Shown here: positions 41,408-48,087 of the stretch, piece after piece
Layout: each line of letters starts with the position of its first letter
Position numbering within the stretch: position 1 is the first letter of the stretch
Virus record (IMG/VR): IMGVR_UViG_3300042468_000162
Span: 1-57,370 of that record
Source: a virus
Reading direction: 5' to 3' (one strand)
Length of the DNA stretch: 57,370 bases
Translations under genes and position numbers: made by a program
Notes under the pieces: model-generated
Databases searched by the model: none
The model's input: the letters and a program-made list of their open reading frames with translations, nothing else
Told to the model about the DNA's origin: nothing

Positions 41408-41653
41408 TCACCTATTACCCTTATATCTGTGATCACTCTTAAGTATTCTACCCTCAGACCACCCTTCTGCCTTCATTGCTGTTTCTACCTGTTGCAATGG
41501 AAATCTTATACCTGTGCGTTTCTCTAAAGCTGCACGAACATAGAATACATCGCTATGGGGTATATGCACTTGATCTAACTTATCACGATAGACTGCATTA
41601 ATGAAGTCGTTGAATAAGTGATTTTCTCTTAGGTATATTTTCTTTTTCTTCAT
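41408..41653 (-). CDS. First gene of the leftward block, hypothetical
   Basis: An 81-residue basic protein (MKKKKIYLRENHLFNDFINA) with VYRDKLDQVHIPHSDVFYVR and LEKRTGIRFPLQQVETAMKAEG, a short alpha/beta protein that could bind DNA. AAGGGAGCGAGG precedes the start. Being the promoter-proximal late gene, it could be regulatory, but no motif proves it. Confidence 0.65.
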   Translation of the reverse strand: MKKKKIYLRENHLFNDFINAVYRDKLDQVHIPHSDVFYVRAALEKRTGIRFPLQQVETAMKAEGWSEGRILKSDHRYKGNR

Positions 41654-41839
41654 ACGTCAATAGCAATCCTCGCTCCCTTATTCGCTTTGCTCATTGCAGT
41701 CGCTGCGGAAGGGTACAGATAAGAGGCTACTGAAAATCGAGCACAGATAGTATTGTATAGTTTTATTGTCTCAGACCCGAAGTTTCATGCTCATTTATAG
41801 TGAGCACTTAAATGTTACTTAAGTACTTACTATAAGTGT

Positions 41840-41868
41840 ATTATACAGTAATATTATATTTATTACAA
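41840..41868 (-). promoter_or_regulatory. Leftward sigma70-like promoter
   Basis: On the minus strand, TTGTAA (41868-41863), a 17-base spacer and a perfect TATAAT (41845-41840). It points into the late block about 190 bases before its first gene. Confidence 0.5.
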
Positions 41869-42071
41869 GTACATAGTATCTTAAGTTGTATATTGTAAGT
41901 GTATATATTCTAGTAATATTGTATCTATTACTTTTAAGTTGTATATAGTAAGTGATTTATATACGAAGTATGTATATATATTTAACTATGTATTGTAAGT
42001 GTATATATATATATAAGTGATTTAAGTGTTACACTTATATGTATCACTTTCAGTGAGGGCTGTTACCCTAT

Positions 42072-42099
42072 GGTATATGTGTTTGGTTGTAGTTGTCAA
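42072..42099 (-). promoter_or_regulatory. Second leftward promoter candidate
   Basis: On the minus strand, a perfect TTGACA (42099-42094), a 16-base spacer and TATACC (42077-42072). The -10 is weaker than at 41840, but the -35 is consensus. Confidence 0.4.
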
Positions 42100-42453
42100 G
42101 TTATTTGTGTCTCAGACCCAATATCTATGCACTTCTGTAACATCTACACCACATTCATTATCGATAATCTCACTTACTCTAGGCATCTTAATCGATACTA
42201 GTCATTACTGTACATTCATCCAGTATTCATTCTCTTAACCCTATGTGCCTGTATACATATACAGTATTTCATAGCCAGTTGCCTATTTTTTGTGCACATG
42301 TGTAGTGTACATGTATATAAATACAAACGAGAGTGATTCTCATTTAGAGTGTGTGTGTATGTTAGTGTGTACTAACATAAGTAATTGATATATGAGAACT
42401 ATTCTTATTTAGAGTGAAAATACCTGATCTGTGTAAGAAGCCATATACAGTAG

Positions 42454-42484
42454 CGCCCCACCCCACCCTGGCCCACGCCCGCCC
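42454..42484 (-). other. G-quadruplex-capable tract
   Basis: The minus strand reads six runs of three or four Gs separated by one to three bases over 31 bases. This satisfies the usual quadruplex pattern with runs to spare, in the middle of AT-rich sequence. Confidence 0.7.
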
Positions 42485-42711
42485 ATGCTCGTGATCACCC
42501 GTGTGTATGCGCCTACGATCACGTGCGATGTAATGTCATCATGCATGGGCTATGATATACACGTTCTATAATGCATTTAAAATCAAGTACTTAGATGTAT
42601 CATTAAACTGTTACGATGTCAGTTAGTCACAAAAAAGTGCATATCGAAAGTGATGATTTTTAGAGCAGTTCAAGGGTGGTCAAGGCGGTGCATCATTTTC
42701 AATGATCCCAC

Positions 42712-42727
42712 TGTCGAACATTCGACA
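42712..42727. promoter_or_regulatory. Palindrome TGTCGAA-N2-TTCGACA, intergenic copy
   Basis: A perfect seven-base inverted repeat with a two-base centre, followed by CTAA. The same 20-base word (TGTCGAACATTCGACACTAA) recurs at 43562-43581, and a related copy (GTCGAATGTTCGAC then ACTAAA) is at 44008-44021. It has the size and symmetry of a dimeric repressor or activator site. Confidence 0.6.
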
Positions 42728-42859
42728 CTAACCATATCCCCCATTGCCAATGTCCAACATCGACCGTATATCAGCTCAAACCTACCATTCGTCGGCTGAA
42801 ATCGACCGTCTGTCGAAGTTGGCATGGCAATTGCAATAGGTCACCGGCTTTGGACACTT

Positions 42860-42953
42860 TACTCTCAGAGGTTTATGGGGACATGTATTTATCCCCTCAC
42901 TGAAAGTGAAGGGGAAATAAATACTGTCCCCTGTTTATAAACCTCAGAGAGTA
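42860..42953 (+). promoter_or_regulatory. 94-nt near-perfect hairpin leader
   Basis: The left arm starts at TACTCTCAGAGGTTTAT (42860) and runs through GGGGACATGTATTTA and CCCC-TCACT. The right arm (to 42953) is its reverse complement with a few mismatches and small bulges, closing on the loop GAA near 42903-42905. The right foot is directly followed by the ribosome site AAGGAG for the gene at 42966. A fully formed stem would hold the leader next to the ribosome site. Confidence 0.85.
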
Positions 42954-42965
42954 AGGAGTAGGAAA

Positions 42966-43739
42966 ATGGCACAATCGAACCTAGCAGTTATCAGCGACAA
43001 TGGCATGTTCAACGTCAAATCGGCAGTCAAGAACGCTACATTGCCGAAGGCAAAACCACCCATCAACGATGCAGTCATGTACAATGCCGAAGGCATCCTG
43101 CTCACAACGACAACGTATCAAGGCAATAGCCTTGGAGAAGCAATTGATGCTCAGGCTAAAGCCTACAAATCGATCAAGAAACAACAGAAAGCAGCTTTAG
43201 AAAAGCTGAAGGGTATCGGTGATGTCCTTAACTACGTTAGGTCGCTGTTCAAATCCGATGTGCTATTCGGTCAGTTTTTAATGAAAACTGAATTGTCCAT
43301 CATGTCAAGGCAAGATCGTTCCGATGCCATGTGGTTAGCGGACAATTGGAATGAAATCCAATTGCAAATGAAAAAGTTGGATATATCCTCTAGCTCTGCT
43401 AGCTATCTTCGCCAAGCAATCAGAAAAGCTACTGCTACTGTGCAGGAAAGCAAAGCTTCACCTGTGGTAGCAGTTGCTACTGTCGAACCCCAAGTCAAGC
43501 CTACTGCTACCACACAGGAAAGCAAAGCTTCACCTGTGGTAGAAAAGCCAGTTGCTGCTACTGTCGAACATTCGACACTAAAGCCTACTGTGCAGGAAAG
43601 CGAAGCTTCACCTGTGGTAGATACCCTTGAGATCATCGTAGATGATGCTGAAGCTTTCGCTGATTCAGTAGCTAGGGTAGCGAAAGCCGAAGGCTTAGAC
43701 TTGAATGCAATCATCGAAGCTTTGCTTAAGCGTATTTGA
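42966..43739 (+). CDS. Hypothetical protein, first gene of the rightward block, with internal repeats
   Basis: A 257-residue protein. Residues 1-150 are mixed, with SLGEAIDAQAKAYKSIKKQQ, then FGQFLMKTELSIMSRQDRSD and AMWLADNWNEIQ. Residues 155-222 contain three copies of QES(K/E)ASPVV separated by Val/Ala/Thr/Pro-rich spacers, forming a flexible linker. The end is an acidic helix (EIIVDDAEAFADSVARVAKA, then IIEALLKRI). The ATG at 42966 follows AAGGAG and the long hairpin. Being first after the control region and structurally regulated suggests an early takeover or replication role, but no family is recognised. Confidence 0.8.
   Translation: MAQSNLAVISDNGMFNVKSAVKNATLPKAKPPINDAVMYNAEGILLTTTTYQGNSLGEAIDAQAKAYKSIKKQQKAALEKLKGIGDVLNYVRSLFKSDVLFGQFLMKTELSIMSRQDRSDAMWLADNWNEIQLQMKKLDISSSSASYLRQAIRKATATVQESKASPVVAVATVEPQVKPTATTQESKASPVVEKPVAATVEHSTLKPTVQESEASPVVDTLEIIVDDAEAFADSVARVAKAEGLDLNAIIEALLKRI
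43443..43620 (+). repeat. Three 28-bp direct repeats within the 42966 gene
   Basis: Copies at 43443-43470, 43515-43542 and 43593-43620. The first two are identical over 28 bases and the third differs by one base. They encode QES(K/E)ASPVV. The stretch between copies 2 and 3 includes the palindrome at 43562-43577. Confidence 0.93.
43562..43577. promoter_or_regulatory. Palindrome TGTCGAA-N2-TTCGACA, coding copy
   Basis: Identical to the intergenic copy at 42712-42727, including the flanking CTAA, but inside the coding repeat linker, where it reads VEHST. The identity at DNA level in a coding context suggests either selection for the site or recent transfer. Confidence 0.55.
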
Positions 43740-43748
43740 TAGCCTTAC

Positions 43749-43768
43749 AAGGGGCTTAAATGCCCCTT
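43749..43768 (+). terminator. Hairpin after the 42966 gene
   Basis: AAGGGGC and GCCCCTT form a perfect seven-base stem around TTAAAT, ten bases after the stop. The following T-run is broken (AAATCGATTTTC), so termination would be partial. Confidence 0.4.
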
Positions 43769-43802
43769 AAATCGATTTTCTTTCATAACCTAGGGGTAAC
43801 CT

Positions 43803-43895
43803 ATGCACGACAATGATTTTCTCGTTATGGCAGGCATGATCGTAATCTTACAAGCCTTGATTGCACTCATGGCCTTCGGCATCATCACGCTGTAA
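43803..43895 (+). CDS. 30-residue hydrophobic membrane peptide
   Basis: A very short gene with a good ribosome site (AGGGG six bases upstream). It encodes MHDNDFLVMAGMIVILQALI and then ALMAFGIITL, that is, a short acidic N-terminus and one transmembrane helix filling the rest. It stands alone between a hairpin and the next leader module. Such peptides often modulate host membrane proteins or superinfection. The function is unknown and existence rests on ribosome site plus helix. Confidence 0.5.
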   Translation: MHDNDFLVMAGMIVILQALIALMAFGIITL

Positions 43896-43943
43896 TGACG
43901 ATGCACAGGAAAGCTGCCGTTCATCTGGCACTGTCTACCGTCT

Positions 43944-43982
43944 GTCGGTTTTTACTTAACTTTTCGTTTTCTTGACCGTTAA
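43944..43982 (+). promoter_or_regulatory. Leader module, copy A
   Basis: Three boxes: GTCGG (43944), ACTTAACTTT (43954) and GACCGTTA (43974). Copy B at 45630-45668 has the same boxes with spacing 10 and 21 instead of 10 and 20. Each copy is followed by a TTCGACAC half-site and then the ribosome site of a gene (44053 for A, 45717 for B). Confidence 0.6.
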
Positions 43983-44007
43983 CCTAGTTGCAAGCCAAGC
44001 TTCTACC

Positions 44008-44021
44008 GTCGAATGTTCGAC
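44008..44021. promoter_or_regulatory. Palindrome GTCGAATGTTCGAC
   Basis: A perfect 14-base palindrome of the same family as 42712 and 43562 in opposite centre orientation, 32 bases before the gene at 44053. A single half-site (GAATGTTCGACA) is at 44824. Confidence 0.55.
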
Positions 44022-44052
44022 ACTAAAACTCACCTGAAAGGATACACACACC

Positions 44053-44757
44053 ATGGAACTACTTTCACTAGACACTAACAGCAAGCTTGCCGAAACCAAT
44101 GCCAAGCAAAACGATTACATGTTCGTAGGCTTATCGATGATGCCTAACGACAGGCTATGCCCAGGTGCAAAGGCTGCAGGGTGCATGGATGTATGCCTGA
44201 AATCTGCAGGTATGGGTAAGTTTTCCAATGTGGCACAGGCAAGGCAAGCCAAGTCTAACTTTTTCATGACTAATCGTGAAGCTTTCATGGCTCAATTGGT
44301 CAAGGAAATGAAGTCTAGGGTTCGCACTGCCACTAAAAAGGGTAAGACATTGGCAGTAAGACTTAACGTCTTATCTGATGTGCAGTGGGAGGATATACCT
44401 GTAACCCTTGATGGCACACACTATGACAACATCATGGAAGCTTTCCCCATGGTGCAGTTTTACGACTACACCAAGATTGCAGCAAGATTCCGTAAGGTAT
44501 TGCCTAGCAATTATGATCTGACCTTTTCGTACTCAGCCTCACCCAAGTACAAGAGTCAGGTTACATCTGCACTTGCCCATAGGGGTACGAAGATGGCAGT
44601 GGTATTTGCAGGTGAGTTTCCCCTAACTTTCATGGGTCGTAAGGTTATCGACGGTGATGCTCAAGATGCCCGTTTCTTGGACGCTCAGGGTGTAATCGTA
44701 GGCTTGAAGGCTAAGGGTAAGGCTAAGACTGTGCAAAACGATTTCATTGTGCATTAA
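44053..44757 (+). CDS. Gp88-family phage protein
   Basis: A 234-residue protein of the Gp88 family first named in mycobacteriophages. Recognised by LCPGAKAAGCMDVCLKSAGM, GKFSNVAQARQAKSNFFMTN, REAFMAQLVKEM, LAVRLNVLSDVQWEDI, VQFYDYTKIAARF, YDLTFSYSASPK, VVFAGEFPLTFMGRKVIDGD and ARFLDAQGVIVGLKAKGKAK. The cysteines in the first block suggest metal binding. The family's biochemical function is not established. The leader contains module A and a palindrome, and a terminator pair follows the gene. Confidence 0.9.
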   Translation: MELLSLDTNSKLAETNAKQNDYMFVGLSMMPNDRLCPGAKAAGCMDVCLKSAGMGKFSNVAQARQAKSNFFMTNREAFMAQLVKEMKSRVRTATKKGKTLAVRLNVLSDVQWEDIPVTLDGTHYDNIMEAFPMVQFYDYTKIAARFRKVLPSNYDLTFSYSASPKYKSQVTSALAHRGTKMAVVFAGEFPLTFMGRKVIDGDAQDARFLDAQGVIVGLKAKGKAKTVQNDFIVH

Positions 44758-44774
44758 TCCTAGGCATACACATT

Positions 44775-44789
44775 GGGGGCTTTGCCCCC
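44775..44789 (+). terminator. GGGGGC-TTT-GCCCCC hairpin after Gp88 gene
   Basis: A perfect six-base GC stem with a three-base loop lies 18 bases after the stop. The tail is T-poor; the hairpin at 44805 follows directly and gives the T-run. Confidence 0.5.
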
Positions 44790-44804
44790 TAATTCTAGTG
44801 TCTT

Positions 44805-44823
44805 GGAATCTTCGATTCCTTTT
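44805..44823 (+). terminator. Rho-independent terminator GGAATC-TTC-GATTCC-TTTT
   Basis: A perfect six-base stem with a UUCG-type tight loop (TTCG context) and a four-T tail. It ends the Gp88 transcript and overlaps the half-palindrome at 44824. Confidence 0.6.
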
Positions 44824-44855
44824 GAATGTTCGACAGTAACAATGAAGGTTTAATT

Positions 44856-45029
44856 ATGAATCCCGATACCCGTGATCTTATCGCCCAACTTATCCAGTAC
44901 ATATTAGACAATGAAGAAAGTCACTATGAAATGGTGTTAGACACTTTTGGCCCTGACTCAGAGCAAGTGCGATCACATGCCTATACATTGGCATGGGATA
45001 TTGCTACTGAGTTGGAAATAACCCTTTAA
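44856..45029 (+). CDS. Small acidic hypothetical protein
   Basis: 57 residues (MNPDTRDLIAQLIQYILDNE) of helical, acidic protein with a good ribosome site GAAGG. I start at the ATG at 44856. Its pattern, with LAWDIATELEITL at the end, is like short phage proteins of unknown use. An upstream in-frame ATG at 44826 overlaps the half-palindrome and is less likely. Confidence 0.65.
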   Translation: MNPDTRDLIAQLIQYILDNEESHYEMVLDTFGPDSEQVRSHAYTLAWDIATELEITL

Positions 45030-45045
45030 TCTGGAGTCCATTACC

Positions 45046-45231
45046 ATGAAACTAGTTAAAGATCTCAAGCAAGGTGAGTATTTCAAGCGTAATGCTGCAT
45101 CTAAAACTGTCTACTGCCGTGGTCAGTACATGCGTGAGTCAAAGAGGTATGCAGCACAGAGGTTCGATGATATATGCATGTTTATATATCTAAAGCCTGA
45201 TACACCTGTATTTGTAGATTTTGAATTTTAA
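45046..45231 (+). CDS. Small basic hypothetical protein
   Basis: 61 residues: MKLVKDLKQGEYFKRNAASK, then TVYCRGQYMRESKRYAAQRF and a beta-like VFVDFEF end. CTGGAG precedes the ATG. The pattern (KDLKxGEYFKR...VYxRGxY...KRYxxxxFDDI) is a recurrent small phage protein family. Function unknown. Confidence 0.7.
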   Translation: MKLVKDLKQGEYFKRNAASKTVYCRGQYMRESKRYAAQRFDDICMFIYLKPDTPVFVDFEF

Positions 45232-45248
45232 TTGAGGGTATCGCTACC

Positions 45249-45617
45249 ATGGAATACGTGACATTAAAAGTATCGGAATTATCGGGTGCTGCCCTTGATT
45301 GGGCAGTGGCGAAGTGTGAGGGGCGGCAAGAGCCGGAAGTGGTGAACAACTTTGCCGTGGCTTGGTACACATGGCCCAACACCCACTATTCAACCGACTG
45401 GGCACAAGGTGGCCCGATCATTGAGCGAGAGGGTATATCCATCCGTTACAGCGAAAAAGATGCCCGTGGGGCGTGGTATGCCGTTCTCGGCCCAAACAGA
45501 TTCCTAAGCCCAGATCATGAAGGTTCAGGCCCAACCCCACTAATCGCAGCCATGCGCTGCTACGTAGCCAGCAAGCTTGGCGATGATGTAGACGTCCCTT
45601 TACCACTTATCGGCTAG
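45249..45617 (+). CDS. NinX-like protein (DUF2591)
   Basis: A 122-residue protein of the P22 NinX family: VSELSGAALDWAVAKCEGRQ at the start, YSTDWAQGGPIIEREGISI in the middle and TPLIAAMRCYVASKLGDDVD at the end. The family is widespread in phages, with no established function. The gene is richer in G and C than its neighbours, pointing to recent acquisition. It is not linked to other nin-type genes here. Confidence 0.85.
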   Translation: MEYVTLKVSELSGAALDWAVAKCEGRQEPEVVNNFAVAWYTWPNTHYSTDWAQGGPIIEREGISIRYSEKDARGAWYAVLGPNRFLSPDHEGSGPTPLIAAMRCYVASKLGDDVDVPLPLIG

Positions 45618-45629
45618 AACCTGCCACCC

Positions 45630-45668
45630 GTCGGAAATGACTTAACTTTCCACTGCCATCGACCGTTA
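45630..45668 (+). promoter_or_regulatory. Leader module, copy B
   Basis: GTCGG (45630), ACTTAACTTT (45640) and GACCGTTA (45661), then AAGACAATTCGACAC and the ribosome site of the gene at 45717. It is a shorter version of copy A (43944), with the same box order and nearly the same spacing. Confidence 0.6.
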
Positions 45669-45716
45669 GTTTATATACGCAAGACAATTCGACACACTTT
45701 CACTGGAGCACTGAAC

Positions 45717-45944
45717 ATGGAAATCCACTTCACCCTAAAGCAAACCTACGGAAAGGCACGTGCAGTACCCTTGTGCCCAAATGCCCTGACCTTTGCAGAC
45801 ATTGCAGGTACAAGCACACTGACCTTGCGTACATTGCAGAATGTGGAAGCACTAGGATACAGGCTCATGTGTGGTGTCAAGCATGTACCTGTACCCATGG
45901 TGCAAATGACTTCCGACCAACTCAAAGAGGCAGGGGTAGAATAA
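45717..45944 (+). CDS. Small hypothetical protein
   Basis: 75 residues (MEIHFTLKQTYGKARAVPLC) preceded by GGAGCA. The pattern KARAVPLCPNALTFADIAGT followed by LTLRTLQNVEALGYRL is a recurring short phage protein. It ends with TAATG overlap on the next gene. Function unknown. Confidence 0.7.
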   Translation: MEIHFTLKQTYGKARAVPLCPNALTFADIAGTSTLTLRTLQNVEALGYRLMCGVKHVPVPMVQMTSDQLKEAGVE

Positions 45945-46159
45945 TGTTAGATGCACAGATTGTAGGTTACTTGCTGTCTTACCGTGTCAATGGGTCAGGC
46001 AATGTATGGATGCTCAGATTCGACACTGAAGCACAGGCACAGGCCCATATCAAGCGAGTAGGGTTAGATGTACCCATGTATCAATGCGTAGTGAATCCGA
46101 TTGTCGAGATGACTACCGTCGAGGAACCGAAGGGACTACCTATGTGGCGTAGACGTTAA
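45944..46159 (+). CDS. Small hypothetical protein
   Basis: 71 residues (MLDAQIVGYLLSYRVNGSGN) with VWMLRFDTEAQAQAHIKRVG and a basic end PMWRRR. The ATG overlaps the preceding stop, and AGGGG lies upstream. The longer open frame back to 45773 is a shadow of the previous gene. Function unknown. Confidence 0.7.
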   Translation: MLDAQIVGYLLSYRVNGSGNVWMLRFDTEAQAQAHIKRVGLDVPMYQCVVNPIVEMTTVEEPKGLPMWRRR

Positions 46160-46171
46160 GGAGATATGCAC

Positions 46172-46552
46172 ATGCGAGTATTTGTTTATTACAACCTGCA
46201 CAAACACATGTGGTCAGTGAAGGCACTGGAAGGTGTAAACAAGGGCAGGGTTATTACACACACTCGACACTTAGCCCTCATGGATTGCACTTTCAAGGTG
46301 TCTGAGGCAGGTAGGCAGAGGGTTCTACGTGAGAGGCGTAAGAACGTACATGCAGGGATAATAGGCACAGCACCCAAGTCCATCTTAACGGCTATCAAGT
46401 CGGACTACATGGTAGGTGATGGTGTACCCGTTACCTACAACCCTTACAAGTATGATTCGTTTGTGTCCAAGCTAGATGACACACGGAAGATTAAGCAAGC
46501 CAAGATTGTGACACTTTTTGATCGTGCAGTAACCGCATTTGCAATAGCTTAA
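46172..46552 (+). CDS. Conserved phage protein (MRVFVYYNLHKHxWSVKALEG family)
   Basis: 126 residues. MRVFVYYNLHKHMWSVKALE and FKVSEAGRQRVLRERRKNVH mark a well-conserved family found in many Gram-negative phages, of unknown function. I choose the ATG at 46172 because AAGGAG sits eight bases upstream, while the ATG at 46166 is too close. The C-terminus DGVPVTYNPYKYDSFV is also typical. Confidence 0.8.
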   Translation: MRVFVYYNLHKHMWSVKALEGVNKGRVITHTRHLALMDCTFKVSEAGRQRVLRERRKNVHAGIIGTAPKSILTAIKSDYMVGDGVPVTYNPYKYDSFVSKLDDTRKIKQAKIVTLFDRAVTAFAIA

Positions 46553-46569
46553 CCAGAGGAGCAGTGACC

Positions 46570-46875
46570 ATGCAGTATGAACTTCTAAATCTAGCCGAAG
46601 CTAGGCAATTGTTCACACACTACATCTTCAGGGATGAGGAGGGTGAGTACTACTTAGCTGACCATAGCATCCGTAACCTGCATGATCCTGCAAGTACAGA
46701 TGACGGTCTGCTGAGGGTAGACTTCAGTGAACCTGCAAAGGTAGACAATCGTATGGGTAACGTACACATCACAGTGACACAGAATGGCTTGAGGAAATGC
46801 AACCTAGTCACTTCGTTGTATGTAGCCCGTGAATTAGGCATGATCGATTACACATCCGTAACCACCAAGGAGTAG
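46570..46875 (+). CDS. Hypothetical protein
   Basis: 101 residues (MQYELLNLAEARQLFTHYIF) with a good AGAGGAG site eight bases before the ATG. It has an acidic middle and the strand HITVTQNGLRKCNL. A GTG at 46564 is less likely. Not recognised. Confidence 0.65.
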   Translation: MQYELLNLAEARQLFTHYIFRDEEGEYYLADHSIRNLHDPASTDDGLLRVDFSEPAKVDNRMGNVHITVTQNGLRKCNLVTSLYVARELGMIDYTSVTTKE

Positions 46876-46880
46876 ACATC

Positions 46881-47330
46881 ATGGGTTTAGATATGTACTT
46901 GAAGGCAAAGAAGTTTTATTACGATGAAGCTGAAGGCAATGCAATCATCAAGCTAGCTTTGCCTGAGAATCACCCGTTCAAGAAGCTACGCTCAGTAGAT
47001 GTATGCATTGATATTGGGTACTGGCGTAAGGCTAATGAGATTCACAACTGGTTTGTGACTAACGTACAGGACGGGGAGGACAATTGCAGGGAGTACTACG
47101 TAGCCCCTAAGCATATCGAGGAGTTGCTTGCAACTGTCCGTGAGGTACTTGATAACCCCAAGCTAGCTGAGAACATGCTACCTACACAAGGCGGATTCTT
47201 TTTTGGTTCCACTGAGTATGATGAGTACTACTTCAGTGAGCTAAGGCATACAGAAGAGATGCTAGCCAATGTGCTTAGCTTTGTGAAGGACAACCCAGGC
47301 TATCATTTGTACTATCAATCATCATGGTAA
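46881..47330 (+). CDS. Conserved phage/bacterial protein (MGLDMYL ... GYWRKANEIHNWF)
   Basis: 149 residues. MGLDMYLKAKKFY, IDIGYWRKANEIHNWFVTNV and QGGFFFGSTEYDEYYFSEL define a widespread family of small phage and prophage proteins of unknown function. The GYWRKANxIHxWF block with its His, Trp and Lys looks like a ligand site. A good context follows the previous gene; the end overlaps the next start. Confidence 0.82.
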   Translation: MGLDMYLKAKKFYYDEAEGNAIIKLALPENHPFKKLRSVDVCIDIGYWRKANEIHNWFVTNVQDGEDNCREYYVAPKHIEELLATVREVLDNPKLAENMLPTQGGFFFGSTEYDEYYFSELRHTEEMLANVLSFVKDNPGYHLYYQSSW

Positions 47331-47551
47331 TGCGTATGTTTTCCAGATACCTTGACGCTGTAAATTTCTGTAGGTACAATTCAGTCAGTCCTGCACACAT
47401 CCAACGTACAGGGCATGGACTGAATCGCAAATGGCACATTAACATGGAGCAAACACAATGGGATACTATGAAAAACGCACTAAGTTCCTCGGTTTACCCA
47501 TCATTATCCGTAAAAGAGCGAAGAAGAGCAGAGGATTTTCTGTTCTCATAG
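47324..47551 (+). CDS. Small hypothetical protein (overlapping frames)
   Basis: 75 residues (MVMRMFSRYLDAVNFCRYNS). The first 45 residues are supported because no other frame is open there. The last 30 overlap the gene at 47458 in another frame and look less natural. The gene may originally have ended nearer 47460. Not recognised. Confidence 0.5.
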   Translation: MVMRMFSRYLDAVNFCRYNSVSPAHIQRTGHGLNRKWHINMEQTQWDTMKNALSSSVYPSLSVKERRRAEDFLFS

Positions 47552-47661
47552 CCGATCCCACTACAGACTTCAACGCTATCCACATGGGTAAGCTTTCATT
47601 GTACTGGCACAGATTCACACCCGTTAAAGGAGTCTATCGCACTTGGTCACCGAAATCGTAA
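47458..47661 (+). CDS. Small basic hypothetical protein
   Basis: 67 residues (MGYYEKRTKFLGLPIIIRKR) with GGAGC upstream; basic, beta-rich, ending FTPVKGVYRTWSPKS. It overlaps the gene before by 94 bases and the TTG-started gene after by 19. Not recognised. Confidence 0.55.
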   Translation: MGYYEKRTKFLGLPIIIRKRAKKSRGFSVLIADPTTDFNAIHMGKLSLYWHRFTPVKGVYRTWSPKS

Positions 47662-48086
47662 TCGACAATCATCCCCATGCCCGTAGCTACACTAAGTATG
47701 GGGGTGCTTGTGACATCAAGGAACATGATTGGGTACACAGCAATGTTGTATTCCAGGCTAACCCAATCACCTATCAACCCATCATGGAGGCATTCAAAAC
47801 CAGTGAGCCATTCAAACTACTAGCTTGGAACCCAGTGATCGATTGCCCTACCAAGACAATCACTCGCTGGTACATGCAAGAATCACCTGTACCACTACAT
47901 GAAGGTGAGGCACTGTGGCTATCGTTTGAATCCATTAACAAACCACCATTCAGTTTCCTGCAATACCTATGTGACAAGTACCACATACCGATTGAAGTAA
48001 ACAGCATTTATCCGTACCAGATTTACCAAAAACGCATCCATTTACAACCGTTCGTAAACTCACAACCGTTATTAACAAGGAACTAG
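47643..48086 (+). CDS. Hypothetical protein with TTG start
   Basis: 147 residues. No ATG is available near the beginning; a TTG at 47643 has a fine ribosome site (AAAGGAG at 47626-47632), so I use it. The sequence has Trp and Pro-rich stretches (LAWNPVIDCPTKTITRWYMQ, SFESINKPPFSFLQYLCDKY). It precedes the DUF932 gene by one base. Not recognised. Confidence 0.6.
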   Translation: MVTEIVIDNHPHARSYTKYGGACDIKEHDWVHSNVVFQANPITYQPIMEAFKTSEPFKLLAWNPVIDCPTKTITRWYMQESPVPLHEGEALWLSFESINKPPFSFLQYLCDKYHIPIEVNSIYPYQIYQKRIHLQPFVNSQPLLTRN

Positions 48087-48087
48087 C

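Larger units (their letters stand above)
41654..42965. other. Gene-free control region, probable origin and divergent promoters
   Basis: The longest non-coding stretch (1.3 kb), between the two divergent blocks. From 41800 to 42420 it is very AT-rich with reiterated TTAAGTTGTATAxxGTAAGTG units (near 41881, 41933 and 41986). There are two TTCTxATTTAGAGTG copies (near 42335 and 42400) and a perfect stem TGTTAGT-GTGT-ACTAACA (42360-42377). An abrupt C-rich tract follows (42454-42484), then intergenic boxes and the hairpin leader at 42860-42953. I see no ORF, tRNA or ncRNA gene. A melting region next to structured DNA fits a replication origin, but this is inference. Confidence 0.7.

Noticed and set aside
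41654-41760. tRNA gene or short upstream ORF in the control region
   Set aside because: No cloverleaf with acceptor and T-loop could be drawn, and the only short frame (14 codons from an ATG next to the 41653 start) lacks support.
42712-42727. Host LexA box
   Set aside because: The half-sites TGTCGAA / TTCGACA with a two-base centre do not match the known LexA patterns I can recall (CTG-N10-CAG, GTTC-N7-GTTC, CGAAC-N4-GTTCG), so I describe it only as a palindrome.
43895-43969. 24-codon frame after the membrane peptide
   Set aside because: It runs through leader module A and has no sensible protein features.
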